Of a DNA stretch of 64,000 nucleotides, positions 1-10,394 are shown piece by piece. The stretch comes from Melastoma dodecandrum (lineage: Eukaryota; Streptophyta; Magnoliopsida; Myrtales; Melastomataceae). The DNA lies in NCBI GenBank assembly GCA_029817715.1, contig JARUPY010000058.1, forward strand, positions 1-64,000. The letters are read 5' to 3'. Positions within the stretch are counted from its first letter, which is position 1; each line of letters opens with the position of its first letter. Made by a program: the position numbers and the translations under genes. Under the pieces are notes generated by a model. That model was not told the DNA's origin. It did no database searches and saw nothing but the letters and a program-made list of their open reading frames with translations.

Positions 1-395
1 CGGCTGGCAGGTCGCAGGGATCGTCTGGCTCATGGTTCGCGGCGGACCGGTCGCCATGATTCCTTGTCCCGACTGGCCCCCTGCTTGCCGCTGGCGATCG
101 GCCCGGCTGTTGATGCGCGCTACGAGGGCGATCGACTGGATCGGTCTCGTCCGGCGGGCGCTGGCGACGATTCGTCCGTCCGACTTCATGCTTGGCGAGA
201 CGGCATCGTGATGGACCGCAGCGCGGAAGCTACACGGGAGGCCCGCTGTAGCCTTTGCGATTTCGTCCGCGCGTCGCGGGGGGGGGACCCTGGTTCACCC
301 TGACGCGGGGCCTACGCCGTTCTGTGGGGCCATTAGCCGCCGGCGCGGTCGATCGGGGATCATCACCGGCTACGTCATCCCTCGGGACGGAGACC
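1..395. other. No recognisable gene (error-rich window edge)
   Basis: No reading frame on either strand gives a protein I recognise. A plus-strand frame from 64 to 303 is open but short and unlike any family I know. Neighbouring genes are heavily frame-disrupted, so a real gene may be hidden here by base errors, or the stretch may be the damaged end of a gene that begins outside the window. I see no RNA gene. Confidence 0.3.
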
Positions 396-1311
396 TTGAG
401 CACGCATCGCCTTACGTCAAAACGGTCCGGCTACGGTGCCGCATGCGCGCGCCAAGGTCTCGATCGAGGGACTCTCGGCTACCAGTTCGCGGACGGGACG
501 TCTTACGAGAGGTGATCGAGGTGGCGCAGGTGGCGCCCTGATCGACGACGAGGCGCTTCAATCTCGCGCGCCTCGAGCGTTTCCTGCACGGGCGCGCTGC
601 GCGCTGATGATGGAGCGTGCCGCTCTTGCCCCCCAGGGCCGCGCTGGCGCTGATCATGCGCGAGGTCGTCGCGCGCAAACAGGGTGCGCGACGGCATGAT
701 CTATCTCCAGGCGACGCGCGGGCGTCGCCATGCGGCGAGCACGTCTTCCCGACCCGCCGGTGCGGCCGGGTCTCGTCGTCACCGCCGCTCTCCATCGACG
801 CGGAGAAGAGCCGCGCCAAGGCCGAGCGCGGCGTCAAGTGTCGTCACGATGCCGGTACATCCGCTGGAAGCGGCCAGACATCAAGTTCGATCGCTCTCCT
901 GCCCAACGTGTCTCGCCAAGGACGCGGACGGACGGCGGCGCGGCGCCGCGGAGGCCTGGCTCGTCGGCGCCGACGGGCAGATCACCGAGGGCGCGTCCTC
1001 GAACGCCTGGATCGTCGATGCGACGGGCGACATTCGTCAACGCATTCCGGTCGATCAGACGATCCTGAAGGGTCGTGACGGCGCACGACGCTGCTCGGAC
1101 TTCTCGCCGCGCGCGGGCTCGTGCCTGGACGAGCGTTCCGTTCGACCCCGAGGAGGCCTACGCCGCGCGCGAGGCCTTCATCACCGGCGCCACGACCCTG
1201 GTGATGCTCGGTCGTGGCAGATCGACGATCACGTCATCGGCGACGGCAGTCCGGGCCCGGTCGCCACCGCGCTGCGGCGTCACTTCTCCACGAGGTCGCA
1301 CGCCGTCTTGA
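396..1311 (+). pseudogene. D-amino acid aminotransferase (frame-disrupted)
   Basis: This is a class IV (branched-chain/D-alanine type) PLP aminotransferase, which would interconvert D-amino acids and 2-oxo acids. Segments in all three frames line up in family order: PHARAKVSIE and GYQFADG near the N-terminus (about 430-505), IYLQATRG (about 700-720), ITEGASSNAWIVD with the conserved E-G-x-S-x-N motif (about 980-1020), then PEEAYAAREAFITGATTLVM (about 1150-1210) and VATALRRHF at the end. The length matches the usual 285-300 residues. The start is probably the TTG or a damaged ATG at about 396. The many frame changes are more likely sequence error than decay. Confidence 0.7.
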
Positions 1312-1470
1312 CGAGGGCAGTGCGGTACGCGCTCGCTTGCGCGGATCATGAGGCCCAACAACTGCAAACTTTGCGCGAAACGTCGAGCGAACTCTTTAAA
1401 CACTTAGTTAACCCTCTTCGCGCTCTACTCGAACAGACGTGAAGTTTTCCGGGACGGGGGTCCTCGATTC

Positions 1471-2174
1471 ATGCGCACGGTCCGCGTGATGGTCACAGCA
1501 GAAGGGTTGGGGTCGGGGAAATCGACCTTGGCGGCGTGCCTCGCCGTCGTCGCGCAGGAGGCGGGCGAGCAGCGTCTTCCTCATCGACATGGACCCGCAG
1601 AAATCGCTCCACCAAATGGGGGCGCCGGCGCGACGACAAGAAAGAGATGCCGGTCGAGACGCTCTCCGCCGCCAAGATGCCGGATGCGCTCGCCGCGCTC
1701 GCCAAGGGGCAACGTCACCACCTCGATCATCATCGACCACACCGGCGACCGACACGCCGGCCTCCGACGCCGCGATGAAGTGCGCCGACCGTCTGATGAT
1801 CCGGCGCGCCCGACACATCTTCGGATATCTGGTCGTCCGAGGTCACCACCCGCGGCAAGCTGAAAGACGGCACGGCAAGGACTTCGCCTTCATCCTCAAC
1901 CAGTGCCACGGACGATGCAGGAGAGCCAGCGCGTGCTCGACGGCGCCGCCGCGCTCGAGAGCATGGGCGGCCCTGCTGCGCCCGCTCGTCGCCTCGCGCG
2001 TCGCCTACCAGGAGGCGGCCCGCGAGGGGCATGGGCACGACCGGGCACTCGAGCCCGACGGCCAAGGCGGCGGACGAGATGGCACGCGTGCTGTGGGGCT
2101 CGCTGAAGAAGCGCCTCGCCCGCGGGCAAAGGACAACGGCCGAAAAGGCGCCGGCGAAGCGCGCGGCGGCCTGA
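1471..2174 (+). pseudogene. ParA-family ATPase (frame-disrupted)
   Basis: This is a ParA/MinD-type P-loop ATPase of the kind used for plasmid, chromosome or protein positioning. The first frame begins MRTVRVMVTAEGLGSGKST, with the deviant Walker A lysine/GKST at about residues 14-19. A later frame has LIDMDPQKSL, the ParA 'D-x-D-P-Q' switch motif, and SIIIDH resembles Walker B. The C-terminal part contains RVAYQEAAREG and SPTAKAADEMARVLWGSLKK, typical of the last helices of orphan ParA proteins in alphaproteobacteria. The gene ends at the TGA at 2172-2174. At least five frame changes are needed. No ParB gene is visible nearby, so its cargo is unknown. Confidence 0.65.
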
Positions 2175-2180
2175 TCCTCA

Positions 2181-2345
2181 CCCGCGTAGCGGGGGAAGGG
2201 GACCATCCCGAAGGATGGTGGATGGGGCCGCCGTCGCCACGGCCTTTGGTATTCTCGAGCCGATTGATAGCAAACGATTGAGATGGGAGCGGCGGCTGCC
2301 CCCTCCACCGTGCTTCGCACGGTCCCCCTCCCCCCTCTTCGCGGG
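2181..2345. repeat. Inverted pair of REP-like palindromic elements
   Basis: Two about 47-base units lie in opposite orientation. The first, 2181-2227, reads CCCGCG...GGGGAAGGGGACC, then the hairpin CATCC-CGAA-GGATG, then GGTGGATGGGG. The second, 2299-2345, is the same layout on the other strand, with hairpin CCGTGC-TTC-GCACGG. The hairpin sequences differ but their flanks match, as in REP/BIME elements with compensatory change. They sit between the converging ends of the ParA-like and GNAT genes, the usual place for such elements, and may act as a bidirectional terminator. Confidence 0.65.
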
Positions 2346-2369
2346 TACTGAGGATCCAGCCGCCCAGCA

Positions 2370-2870
2370 CCTTGCGCATTATGCGTGTTGCCGAGCCAAC
2401 TGGTCGCCGAGATGGCGATCGTCTGCCGGCGTTGCGCCCTCGAAGCCCATCGCCTCGAAGAACGGACGCGCGGTGTCGCTGGCGGTCGACCGTCAGCGCC
2501 TTGGCGCCGCGCCCCAGGGCGAGCTTCTCGATCGCGTCCGTTAGAGCAGGGCAACGACACCCTTTCGTGCCTGCGGCGGGTAGAGAGCGAAGAGCATCTT
2601 GACTGTTGCGCGTTTGCCCTCCAGCGCCACAGAAAGCCGACGGGGGCGCTCTTGATCGTCGCGATCAGGATAAGGCAGGCTTGCAGCCGGGTCCAGAAGG
2701 CGTGGTCGTCGTCGGCCGCGGACGCCCAGGCGGCGCTCTGCGCGTCGTTCGTTAATCGTCCTGCGTCAGCTCGTCGAAGCTCGCCTGGGAAGATCGCGGC
2801 GAAGCACCGGCACGTCGGCGGCCAGCATCGGCCGCAGGCCTCGCGGTGGAAAGAGGGTGTTCGCGCTCAT
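2370..2870 (-). pseudogene. GNAT-family N-acetyltransferase (frame-disrupted)
   Basis: Read on the minus strand from an ATG at 2870, the protein begins MSANTLFPPRGLRPMLAADV, a typical GNAT opening with the first beta strand and R-x-x-x-x-D. Shifted frames continue through AAWASAADDDHAF and KRATVKMLFALYPPQARKG to AIEKLALGRGAKALTV and a damaged R-x-F-F-E-A-x-G-F motif at the C-terminus. It would transfer an acetyl group from acetyl-CoA; the substrate cannot be told. It starts 11 bases after cysS on the same strand, so the two probably form an operon. The exact end is uncertain because of base errors. Confidence 0.55.
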
Positions 2871-2880
2871 CGGGCTCGCC

Positions 2881-4258
2881 TCATGGCTTGCGCTCCCCAG
2901 GTGGTCGTTGCCGTCCTTGTTGTCCTTGACGCCAACGCCGAGCCCCCGCCAATTCGTCGCGCAGGCGGTCGCTCTCTTTCCAGTCTTTCGCCGCGCGCGC
3001 CTCGCCGCGACGGGCGATTGAGCTCCTCGACCTCCGTGCCGCCAGCGGCGGTGCCTCGTCCGTCTCCCGCGCCGATGCCGAGGAGATCGAGGCCGCCACG
3101 CAGTGCCGCGGGGTCGCTCGTGCGTAGCACGTGCAGCTCGGCCAGCGCCCTCGGCGTGTTGAGGTCGTCGGCCATCGCCGCCAAAAAACCCGTCGCCTGG
3201 GCGCGGCGGACGCTGATGCCGGCGCACGACCATTGGCGAAATCGGCCAGGGTGCGTTCCGCCTCCTCGAGCCCCTTCAGGGTGAAATCGATCGGCTGGCG
3301 GGTAAGTGACGTCCGCAGCATGGCGAGCCGCAGCTGCGTCGCCGGACCAAGGGCGCCCGGCCGAAGACAGGCGCCGCCCAAAGGTCGTGGATCGTTACGA
3401 AGTTGCCAAGTGCTTTTTCGACATCTTCTCACCTTCTACTTGAAGATGCCCGTTGTGCATCCACACTTGCGCCATCAGCCCGTGGCCAAAGGCGCAGCGT
3501 GGACTCGTGGGCGATCTCGTTCTCGTGGTGCGGAAAGACGAGGTCGATGCCGCCGCCAGTGTATGTTAGAACGTCTCGCCGAGATGCTTGCGCCAGCTCA
3601 TCGCGCCGAGCATTCGAGATGCCAGCCCGGGCCGAGGCCGCGACCCCAAGGCGAGTCCCATCCAGGCTCGTTCTCCACTGAGGGCTTTCCACAGAACGAA
3701 ATCGGTCGGCGCTGCGCTTGTATAGGGGGCCACTTCGACGCGGGCGCCCGCGATCTGCTCGTCGAGCCCCTTGTTGGCGAGCCGACCGTAATCCGGCATC
3801 GACTGCACGTCGAACAGCACGTGGTCGTCCGGCCGCGTAAGGCATGCGGCTTTGGCGACCAAACGCTCTCCATGATGGCGATCATCGGCGCCATATGGTC
3901 CGTCGCGCGCGGCTCGATCGTCGGCGGCATGGCAGCCCGAGCGCGGCAGCGTCCGCGTGGAAGATCGCGATCATCTCGTCGGTCAGCGCGCGGATCGCGG
4001 ATGCCGCGCTCGGCTGCGCGCGCGGTGATCTTGTCATCGACGTCGGTGATGTTGCGGACATAGGTGACATGGTCCGCGCCGAAGGTGTGGCGGAGCAGCC
4101 GGAACAGCAGGTCGAAGACGACCAGCATGCGGCCGTTGCCGATGTGCAGGAGATCGTAGACGGTCGGGCCGCACGCATAGAGGCGCACGTTGCTCTCGTC
4201 GAAGGGCGTGAAGACGTCCCTTCGTCCGCGTCAGCGTGTTGTGGAACCTGAGCTGCAT
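2881..4258 (-). pseudogene. cysS: Cysteinyl-tRNA synthetase (frame-disrupted)
   Basis: CysS charges tRNA-Cys with cysteine. On the minus strand an ATG at 4258 starts MQLRFHNTLTRTK. Another frame gives RLYACGPTVYDLLHIGNGRM, the zinc-ligand cysteine followed by the H-I-G-N signature, and VTYVRNITDVDDKI, all diagnostic. Later pieces include [16 protein letters not shown] with the second zinc-binding part, and a C-terminal KDNKDG. Total length matches the usual 460 or so residues. At least six frame changes occur. Because the gene is essential in nearly all bacteria and no second copy is visible here, the breaks are more likely sequence error than loss. Confidence 0.85.
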
Positions 4259-4366
4259 CGCATCCTGGCCTGTGTCGCCAGAGGCTCGACAAATCGGCCG
4301 GACGCGGGCTTGTCAATGGCGGGCACGCGGGGTCGAGAGCACCACCTGCGGCGGCATGCGGGGGTA

Positions 4367-6749
4367 TCAGCTTACTCCCCAGGCGCGCTTCATCAAGAAC
4401 AGCAGCACGAGCCGCCCCGGGCACCTCGTATAGGACGTCGCCCGGCTTGAATGCTCGGCGTCTCGGTGAGCCCCGGCTGGTTGGTATCGTACCAGCAGGC
4501 ACCACGCGACCCCATCGGGCGCTTCGGGCAGGGTAAAGCCGGACGCCCGTCGCGCGCCAGCCGTTGAAGGACGAAGCAGCATGGTGGCGTCCGAGCCGCG
4601 CTTTCTTGACGCCGGTCTCCTGCGCGCGGCCGTCCCCATCAGCATGCCGACGCAAGCGCGTATTGGTGTCGCCCCAGTTCGCCGGCGCCCATCTCGTGGC
4701 CGCCGGCCGAGATCCATGTCAGCTCCTTGAACTGACTCATCCTCGCTGTAGTCGCCCGAAAGAAATCGCGAATGGCGCAGGAGTCGGATACTTGTGGCGC
4801 AGCACCCCCGTCAGCTTTCCGCCGTGAAGTCGACCAACGCCTGGCCTTTTCTCGCCAAGGTCCCAGTCGAGCCAGGAGATCTCCGAATCCTGGCAATAGG
4901 CATTGTTGTTTGCCCTTCTGCGTGCGGCCCAAACTCGTCGCCGGCGAGGATCATCGGCGTGCCTTGCGCGAAGAGCAGGGTGGCCAGCATGTTGCGGATC
5001 TGGCGCGCGGCGCGCAGCTCGTTGATGGTGGATCGTCGGTCGGTCCCTCCGCCCCGCAATTCCAGGAGCGGTTGTCCGAATGGCCGTCCTTGTTGTCCTC
5101 GCCGTTCGCCTCGTTATGCTTCTCGTTGTAGGACACGGTGTCGTTGAGCGTAAAAACCATCGATGCGCGGTGACGAAGTTCACGCAGGACCCAGGCGCGC
5201 CGGCCCTGGTGGTTGAAGCTCTCGGCCGAGGCGCAGAGCCGCGCTGGGCCAGCGTGCCGACGGAGGAGCGCCACGCGCCAGAAGTCGCGGAACGTCGTCG
5301 CGGGAACTTGTCGGTCCACTCGGCCCAGGCCGGGCGGGAACGAGCCGACCTGGTAGCCGCCCGGCCTCGATGTCCCACGGCTCGGCGATCAGCTTTACGC
5401 TGCACGCAGAACAGGATCTTGGCACACGGCTTTCAGGAAGCGGGACTGATTGTCGATAGCCGTTCCCGTGTCGGCTCACGGGCCAGGATCGTTGCCGAGT
5501 GGTTCGAACCGGAAACCGTCGACGTGCATCTCCTCCACCCAGTAGTGCAGACGACATCGGTGACCATCTGGATCACACTGACGGCCATGCGACAGGTTCA
5601 CCGTGTTCCCCAGGTGCCGGTGTCGTTGACGTAGTAAACGCTGCTTCTGGATCGGGCACGCAGACGGTAGTACGGACGCGTTGTCGATGCCTTGAAGGAG
5701 AGCGTCCGGGCCGCGACTCGTTTGGCCGTCGGCCGTGTGGTTGTAGACGATCGTTCCTCAGATGATCTCGAGCCCGGCCTCGTGGGAAGCGCGGCGAGAC
5801 CATCTCCTTGAACTCGCGCAGCGAGTTCGGCACGATCAGCGGCGTAACGCGGCGTCGGGGCGAAGAAGCGATCGTATTATAGTGCCCCAGTAGTTCGCGA
5901 GTTTGCTTTTCTACGAGATAGTCGTCTTGTACAAAGGTGTGGATCGGACAGCAGCTCGACCGAGGTGACGCCGAGCGCCTTGATGTAGTCGACAACCTCC
6001 TTTTGCCCGAAGCCTTTGTACGTGCCGCGCAGCGCCTCCGGCACCTTGGGGTGGCGCTTGGTGAAGCCTTTGACGTGGGTCTCGTTAGGAGTGATCGTGG
6101 CGTCCCACGGCACGCGGAAGCCCGAGGGCTCGGTCCGTGCCAATCGAAGTTTCTGGTCGACGATCACGCATTTCGGCATGAAGGGCGCGGAATCGCGCTC
6201 GTCGAAGGTGAGGTCGTCCCCCGTCTCCATCTGGTAGCCGAACAGCGCGGCGGATTCCACTCGAGCTCGAAGGCATGCGCAGGGGGGCATAGGGGTCGAG
6301 GAGCAGCTTGTTGTGATTGAAGCGGTGCCAGTTCTCCGGCTCGTAGGGCCCGTGGACCCGGTAGCCGTTAGAAGGTGCCGGGATGGACGCCCGGCAGGTA
6401 GCCGTGGAAGATCTGGTCGGTGTATTCCGGCAGGCTCGATGCGCGCTGTCTCGGTCTTGCCGTCGGAATCGAATAGGCAGACCTCCACCCATTCCTGGCG
6501 TTCGCGGAGAACACCGCGAAATTGGTGCCGTCCCCGTCCCAATGCGCCGCAGCCGCGGGGAAAGGCAATCCCTCCTTCACCTTGTTGTGGATCCGTCGGC
6601 CAAATCGAAGCTCCATCCGGGCAACGGCTCAGTCGCCGCGCTGCGGCTAAACGAGCGCGGAGGGCAAGACGTTCATCTCCCGTCGTCCAGAGGCTCCGCT
6701 TGAGCTTGCGGAGCTTGGTCGTGACCTCGCGCGCGTACCGATCGCCCAA
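4367..6749 (-). pseudogene. glgX: Glycogen debranching enzyme GlgX (frame-disrupted)
   Basis: GlgX is a GH13 isoamylase-type enzyme that removes short alpha-1,6 branches from glycogen. N-terminal pieces on the minus strand include WDGDGTNFAVFSANA and PEYTDQIFHGYLPGVHPGT (carbohydrate-binding module), then GYRVHGPYEPENWHRFNHNK and LLLDPYA, then FGYQMETGDDLTFDERDSAP. C-terminal pieces include LAGDEFG, SWLDWDL and FKPGDVLYEVPG. The stop is at 4367. The start is unclear: 6749 keeps the longest frame, but 6616 or nearby is possible. Frame changes occur roughly every 60-150 bases, in keeping with the rest of 1-8.8 kb. Confidence 0.8.
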
Positions 6750-6767
6750 ATCCCTTGTGCGATGATT

Positions 6768-7895
6768 TCAACGTCGCGTGAGGAGGTGCGGCGGGATGGC
6801 AAGCCGCGCACCGGATGCCGCGCGACCTTTGGTCGAGCACGACCCGCGGCCGGCGGCAGCCGGTCCGGCCCCGTCCCCCTCGCCGATGCCGGGCGGCCGA
6901 AGCCGCTTTACGCTGCCTGCTGCTTTCACCAGCCCGGCCAGGTCCGGCGGCATCCGAAGTCGCCTCGCGCTTCAGGAACGACAGCAACGCGCGCTCCGCC
7001 GAAGTGAGCTGCCCATCCCGGTCGAGATGAGCCAGGATCCAGGCCGCCTCCGAGGCGTCGATCGCGTTGGCCCTGGCCATCTCGCGGGCGTCGGCCGCAT
7101 TTTCCATCGCGGCGCGCTCACCATCGAGGGTGTCGATGCTCTTGAGCGAATCGACCAGGTGGCCCCGATGCGCGCCATCGCCGCCGAACATAAGAGCGAG
7201 GAAAGTGCCGAACCCCGGCGCCGCCTCGTCGCGCCAATGCTCTCGTTCGCGTTCCTCGGCGGCGCGTGGCGTCCAGTGGAAGGCGATCCCCATCAGATAA
7301 TTGCCGACAGCCTTGGCGAAGAAATCGTCGAAGCCCGGATCGTTTGTCCGCGTCAGCCGTTGCGTGCGCGATGCGGAACAAGGCTCCGCCGAGTCGCGCG
7401 TCACATGCAGCGAGTTGCCGTCCGTCGCGGCGAAGACGGCCGCTCGGAGCGCGTCGACATCCGCGCCCGTGGACGATACCGGGCGGGTGGTCAGCATCGG
7501 GCGCGGCGGTATGGTGGCCATCGTGTGATGGCACGCTCGATCTCGCGCACCGCGAACGCGGCGAGAGCAGGCGGCACTGAGACGGCGTGGCCGATGACCG
7601 CGACGAGCATCCGGTATTCGGCGCGGCAGCTGAGCCCGGCGCCGCGCCCGAGCTGCCCGACCAGCCAGTCGGCGTCGGCCGGTGCGATGTAATCCGGCGG
7701 ATCGGCCTGGTGCACCAGAAGGTCCGTGGCGACCTCCGCCAGCAGCGCGTCGAAGTCCGGCGCTGCCAGCGTGCCGGCGGCGCGGCCGACCTCGAGCAGT
7801 CGCGCGAGATCGGCGCGCGTGACGGACGGTTTTGCATAGATGTCGCGGCGCAGCGCGAGCGCTCCGGCCGCATCGACGACGGTATTCGTTGCCAT
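6768..7895 (-). pseudogene. Conserved hypothetical protein (frame-disrupted)
   Basis: I do not recognise a named family. The minus-strand product starts at the ATG at 7895, preceded by GGAGCGAGA, and runs to the TGA at 6768-6770, about 370 residues. The N-terminal half is a helical domain with RRDIYAKPSVTRADLARLLE and DYIAPADADWLVGQL. The second half repeats this layout: GNSLHVTRDSAEALF, then FFAKAVGNYLMGIAFHW, and ends with HLDRDGQLTSAERALLSFL, which resembles an EF-hand loop. The internal similarity suggests a duplicated domain, perhaps a TerB- or EF-hand-like fold, but this is inference. One frame change is near 7490-7520 and others follow. Confidence 0.5.
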
Positions 7896-7959
7896 TCTCG
7901 CTCCGCGGAAAGGTTCGCAGGGAGCATCGCAGAGGGCGCTTAATTTTTGATGCGCCGGC

Positions 7960-8762
7960 TCAAGCTTCGCGGCTGAGCGCATAAAGTGCCGCCGCCGCCG
8001 CCATCTCCTGCCAGCGGCGCGCGCGCCGGGCGAGCGCCTCCTCGTCTGCGCCCCAGAAGCGCATCTGGTAGTCCTCGTCGACGTTGGCGGCGTCCCACGC
8101 CGCCTCGGCGCTCATCGCGCCGCGCGCGACGGCGAGCGCCTAGGAGCACGGAGCCCGTCAGGCTCGTCATCACGGACAGCGCCGCCAGCCGCAGCGCGCC
8201 GCCCTCCGCCTCGGCGACGGCGGCCACCGCCGTCCTTATCGCCTCACGGGCGGGCTCCGGCTGCTCGACGTAGAGGGCGCCCTGCGTGCAGACGAGGCGG
8301 GCGCCGAGCGACTCGCGGCGAAGGCGAGCACCGGGTCCCAGGCGTCGGCCTGCGCCGCGACGAGCGACGCGGGATCGCCGGCCCGGTAACAGACGAGATC
8401 GCTGCCGCCGAACCGCGCGACCTCCGCGATGGTCGAATCCATGGTGCGCGCCACCCCGTCGATCGCCGAGTTGGCGAGCTTCGTCAGGGGCATCGTCTCG
8501 GGGTCGATTGATCTCGGCCTGCGCGGCCCATTCGGCGGCGATGACCTCGGCGAGCGCCCGAGTGCGGACTGCCAGCCATGCCTTCGCCGGTGTGCGCACG
8601 GGCTTGCCGTCGAGCAGCGGGCCGAAGCCGCCGTCGACCGCATCGACACGAAACCTCTCGGTAGAAACGGCGCGGCAGCGTCTTGCGCAGGTCGCGACGC
8701 GCCATCGCCACCGGGTCGATCGGGCCGCCCGCCGGCTGGTTCCGTCCAAGCTCGTCGCTCAC
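7960..8762 (-). pseudogene. ATP12-family F1-ATPase assembly chaperone (frame-disrupted)
   Basis: ATP12 proteins bind the F1 alpha subunit during ATP synthase assembly and occur in mitochondria and alphaproteobacteria. Shifted minus-strand frames give, in order, RFYREV, GPLLDGKPVRTPAK, LAEVIAAEWAAQ, MPLTKLANSAIDGVA, SDLVCYRAGDPASLVA, LVCTQGALYVEQPEP and LYALSREA at the end. The motif G-x-x-L-L-D-G-K-P-V-x-T-P is diagnostic. The start is a GTG at 8762 that overlaps the stop of the upstream HAD gene by four bases, so translation of the two is probably coupled. At least four frame changes are needed. Confidence 0.8.
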
Positions 8763-9424
8763 GCCGCCTCGTTCATGGTGCGGTCGAGCACGTCGCGCAG
8801 GGCCGCGAACGTGTCGACGACGGTCTCGGCGCCTGCCGCACGTAGAGCCTCGCCGCTATGATACCCCCAGCCGACGCCGATCGCCCGGGCGCCGGCCGCG
8901 CGCGCCATCAGCATGTCGAAGCTCGTGTCGCCGACCATTGCCGTCTGGCGCGGAGACGCGCCTGTCTCCTCCATTGCCGCGAGGATCATCGCCGGATCCG
9001 GTTTGGAGGGGTGGTCGTCAGCGGTCTGGATCGTCGCGAACAGCCCGTCCCAGCCGTGCGTCGCGAGGATCGCGCCGACACCGCGGCGCGACTTGCCGGT
9101 GGCGATGCCGAGGCAGATGTCCGAGCATTCCGCGAGATCCGCGACGATCTCCCGCGCGCCCGGGTAGAGCATGTCCTCGTGGTCGGGGCGTCGGCGAAGG
9201 TCGGCCCACGCGTCCTTGTAGGCCTCGGCAAGGCGTTCGACGGGGCCGTCCGCCCCGGCTAGGATCGTGAACGCCTCACGCAGCGAAAGGCCGACGACCG
9301 AGAGGGCCGTCGCGCGGGTCGGCGCCGCAAGGCCGACGGAAGCGAAGGCGCGGGCCTGCGCCTCCACGATGTCGTGCTGGCTGTCGACGAGCGTTCCGTC
9401 GACATCGAACAGGATCAGTCGCAA
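8759..9424 (-). CDS. HAD-superfamily phosphatase (phosphoglycolate phosphatase-like)
   Basis: The product is a haloacid dehalogenase phosphatase of about 221 residues and the first intact gene of the window. Motif I is LILFDVDGTLVDS near the N-terminus, motif II is IATGKS, and motifs III and IV are in SKPDPAMI and MVGDTSFDM. I chose the TTG at 9424 as start because GGAGG lies four bases before it and the protein then begins just before motif I, as usual; an upstream ATG at 9490 would overlap the PsiF-like gene. The helical cap between motifs I and II marks subfamily I. The substrate is not known. It overlaps and precedes the ATP12 gene, a pairing common in Rhizobiales. Confidence 0.85.
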   Translation of the reverse strand: MRLILFDVDGTLVDSQHDIVEAQARAFASVGLAAPTRATALSVVGLSLREAFTILAGADGPVERLAEAYKDAWADLRRRPDHEDMLYPGAREIVADLAECSDICLGIATGKSRRGVGAILATHGWDGLFATIQTADDHPSKPDPAMILAAMEETGASPRQTAMVGDTSFDMLMARAAGARAIGVGWGYHSGEALRAAGAETVVDTFAALRDVLDRTMNEAA

Positions 9425-9468
9425 ATCGCCTCCAGCCGCTTCCAGGAGGGCCGGAGGCGCCGCGTCGC

Positions 9469-9868
9469 CTAGCCCTTGCCCTTCATGCAATCCTTGACGA
9501 AGGCCTTCAGTTCATCGCCGCTCTTGCCCTGCTGCTTGCCCTGCATGCGGCACTGCAGGCGCTCGGCCAGCTTCGGCTTCTGCTTGGCGACGCAATCGAC
9601 CACGGCCTTCTTCATGTCTGGGCCTTTGAGGCCCTGGCCTTTGGCCTCGTTGCGGCAGGCCGTGACGATCTCCTTGTTCTTCTCGCTGGCTCCACCGCCA
9701 CTGCCCATGCCGCCGGTGCCCATGCCGCCTGTGCCCCCGCCACCACCGCCGGCCGCGGCAGGCGGAGGGCCACCCGCGCCGGACGGCGGCGGCGCGCCCT
9801 GGTCCTGCGCCAGCGCCGGCACTGCGAGAAAGGCCAGTGCGGCCAGCGCGAGAGAAAAAAGCTTTCAT
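9469..9868 (-). pseudogene. PsiF-like secreted protein (one frameshift)
   Basis: The predicted small periplasmic protein has a signal peptide, a Gly/Pro-rich linker (GGGGGGTGGMGTGGMG) and a C-terminal PsiF-type region with spaced cysteines: TACRNEAKGQGLKG, VVDCVAKQ and LQCRM...FVKDCMKGKG. PsiF in E. coli is a phosphate-starvation-inducible protein of unknown role. The ATG at 9868 is in frame with the signal peptide only if one base is removed from the run of six A on the plus strand at 9855-9860. That points to a homopolymer error. The mature part reads openly to the stop at 9469. Confidence 0.7.
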
Positions 9869-9953
9869 GCCTGGGTCTCCTGATAGGGCGACGCGACCGC
9901 CGCAGCCCCGAGAACGTTCGGGAACTCCCGATCCTTCGCGTTTCACGCACTTG

Positions 9954-10353
9954 TCATTCGGTAGACGGCTGCGCCGCCTCGCCCGGCCGGTCGCGATCGA
10001 GTCCCGCAGCCTCGAGCGCGGCGAGATAGGCCGCCCATTTGGCCGATTGCGTGCAGCCGAGCTCGTGCAGATAGGCCCAGGTGTAGAGACCGGTGTCGTG
10101 CCCATCGTCGAACCGAAGGCGCACCGCGTAGCTGCCGATCGGATCGGCGCCGACGACGGCGACCCCGCGCTTGCCGCCGACGATCTTGCGATCCTTTCGG
10201 CTGTGGCCGCGCACCTCGGCGCTCGGGCTCAGCAACCCGCAGAAGCTCGGCCGGCGTGTCGAAGGCTTGCCCATCGTCGAAAGAAACCTTGAGAATTCGG
10301 CCGTTGTCCTGCACCCTGATCTCCGTCGGCCATGCGACATGCGCATCCGGCAT
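9954..10353 (-). pseudogene. DUF971 (gamma-butyrobetaine hydroxylase N-terminal-like) protein, one frameshift
   Basis: The protein of about 132 residues belongs to the DUF971 family, which is also the N-terminal metal-binding domain of gamma-butyrobetaine hydroxylase. The first frame gives WPTEIRVQDNGRILKVSFDD and FDTPAELLRV. The second gives PIGSYAVRLRFDDGHDTGLY and TWAYLHELG, the family signature G-x-Y-A-V-x-x-x-F-x-D-G-H-x-x-G-I/L-Y-x-W. The frames join if one base is removed near 10234 (AAC run). The gene is divergent from moaA, 41 bases apart; a link with molybdenum or iron-sulfur cofactor work has been suggested by such neighbourhoods but is not shown here. Confidence 0.8.
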
Positions 10354-10394
10354 ACGTACCGCTCCACTCTTAAACCTTGCCGATCTGACGCTAT

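Noticed and set aside
1396..1411. CtrA-like box TTAA-N8-TTAA upstream of the ParA-type gene
   Set aside because: CtrA sites need seven bases between the half-sites. The spacing is eight here, and although indels are common in this region, a single short AT-rich match is too weak.
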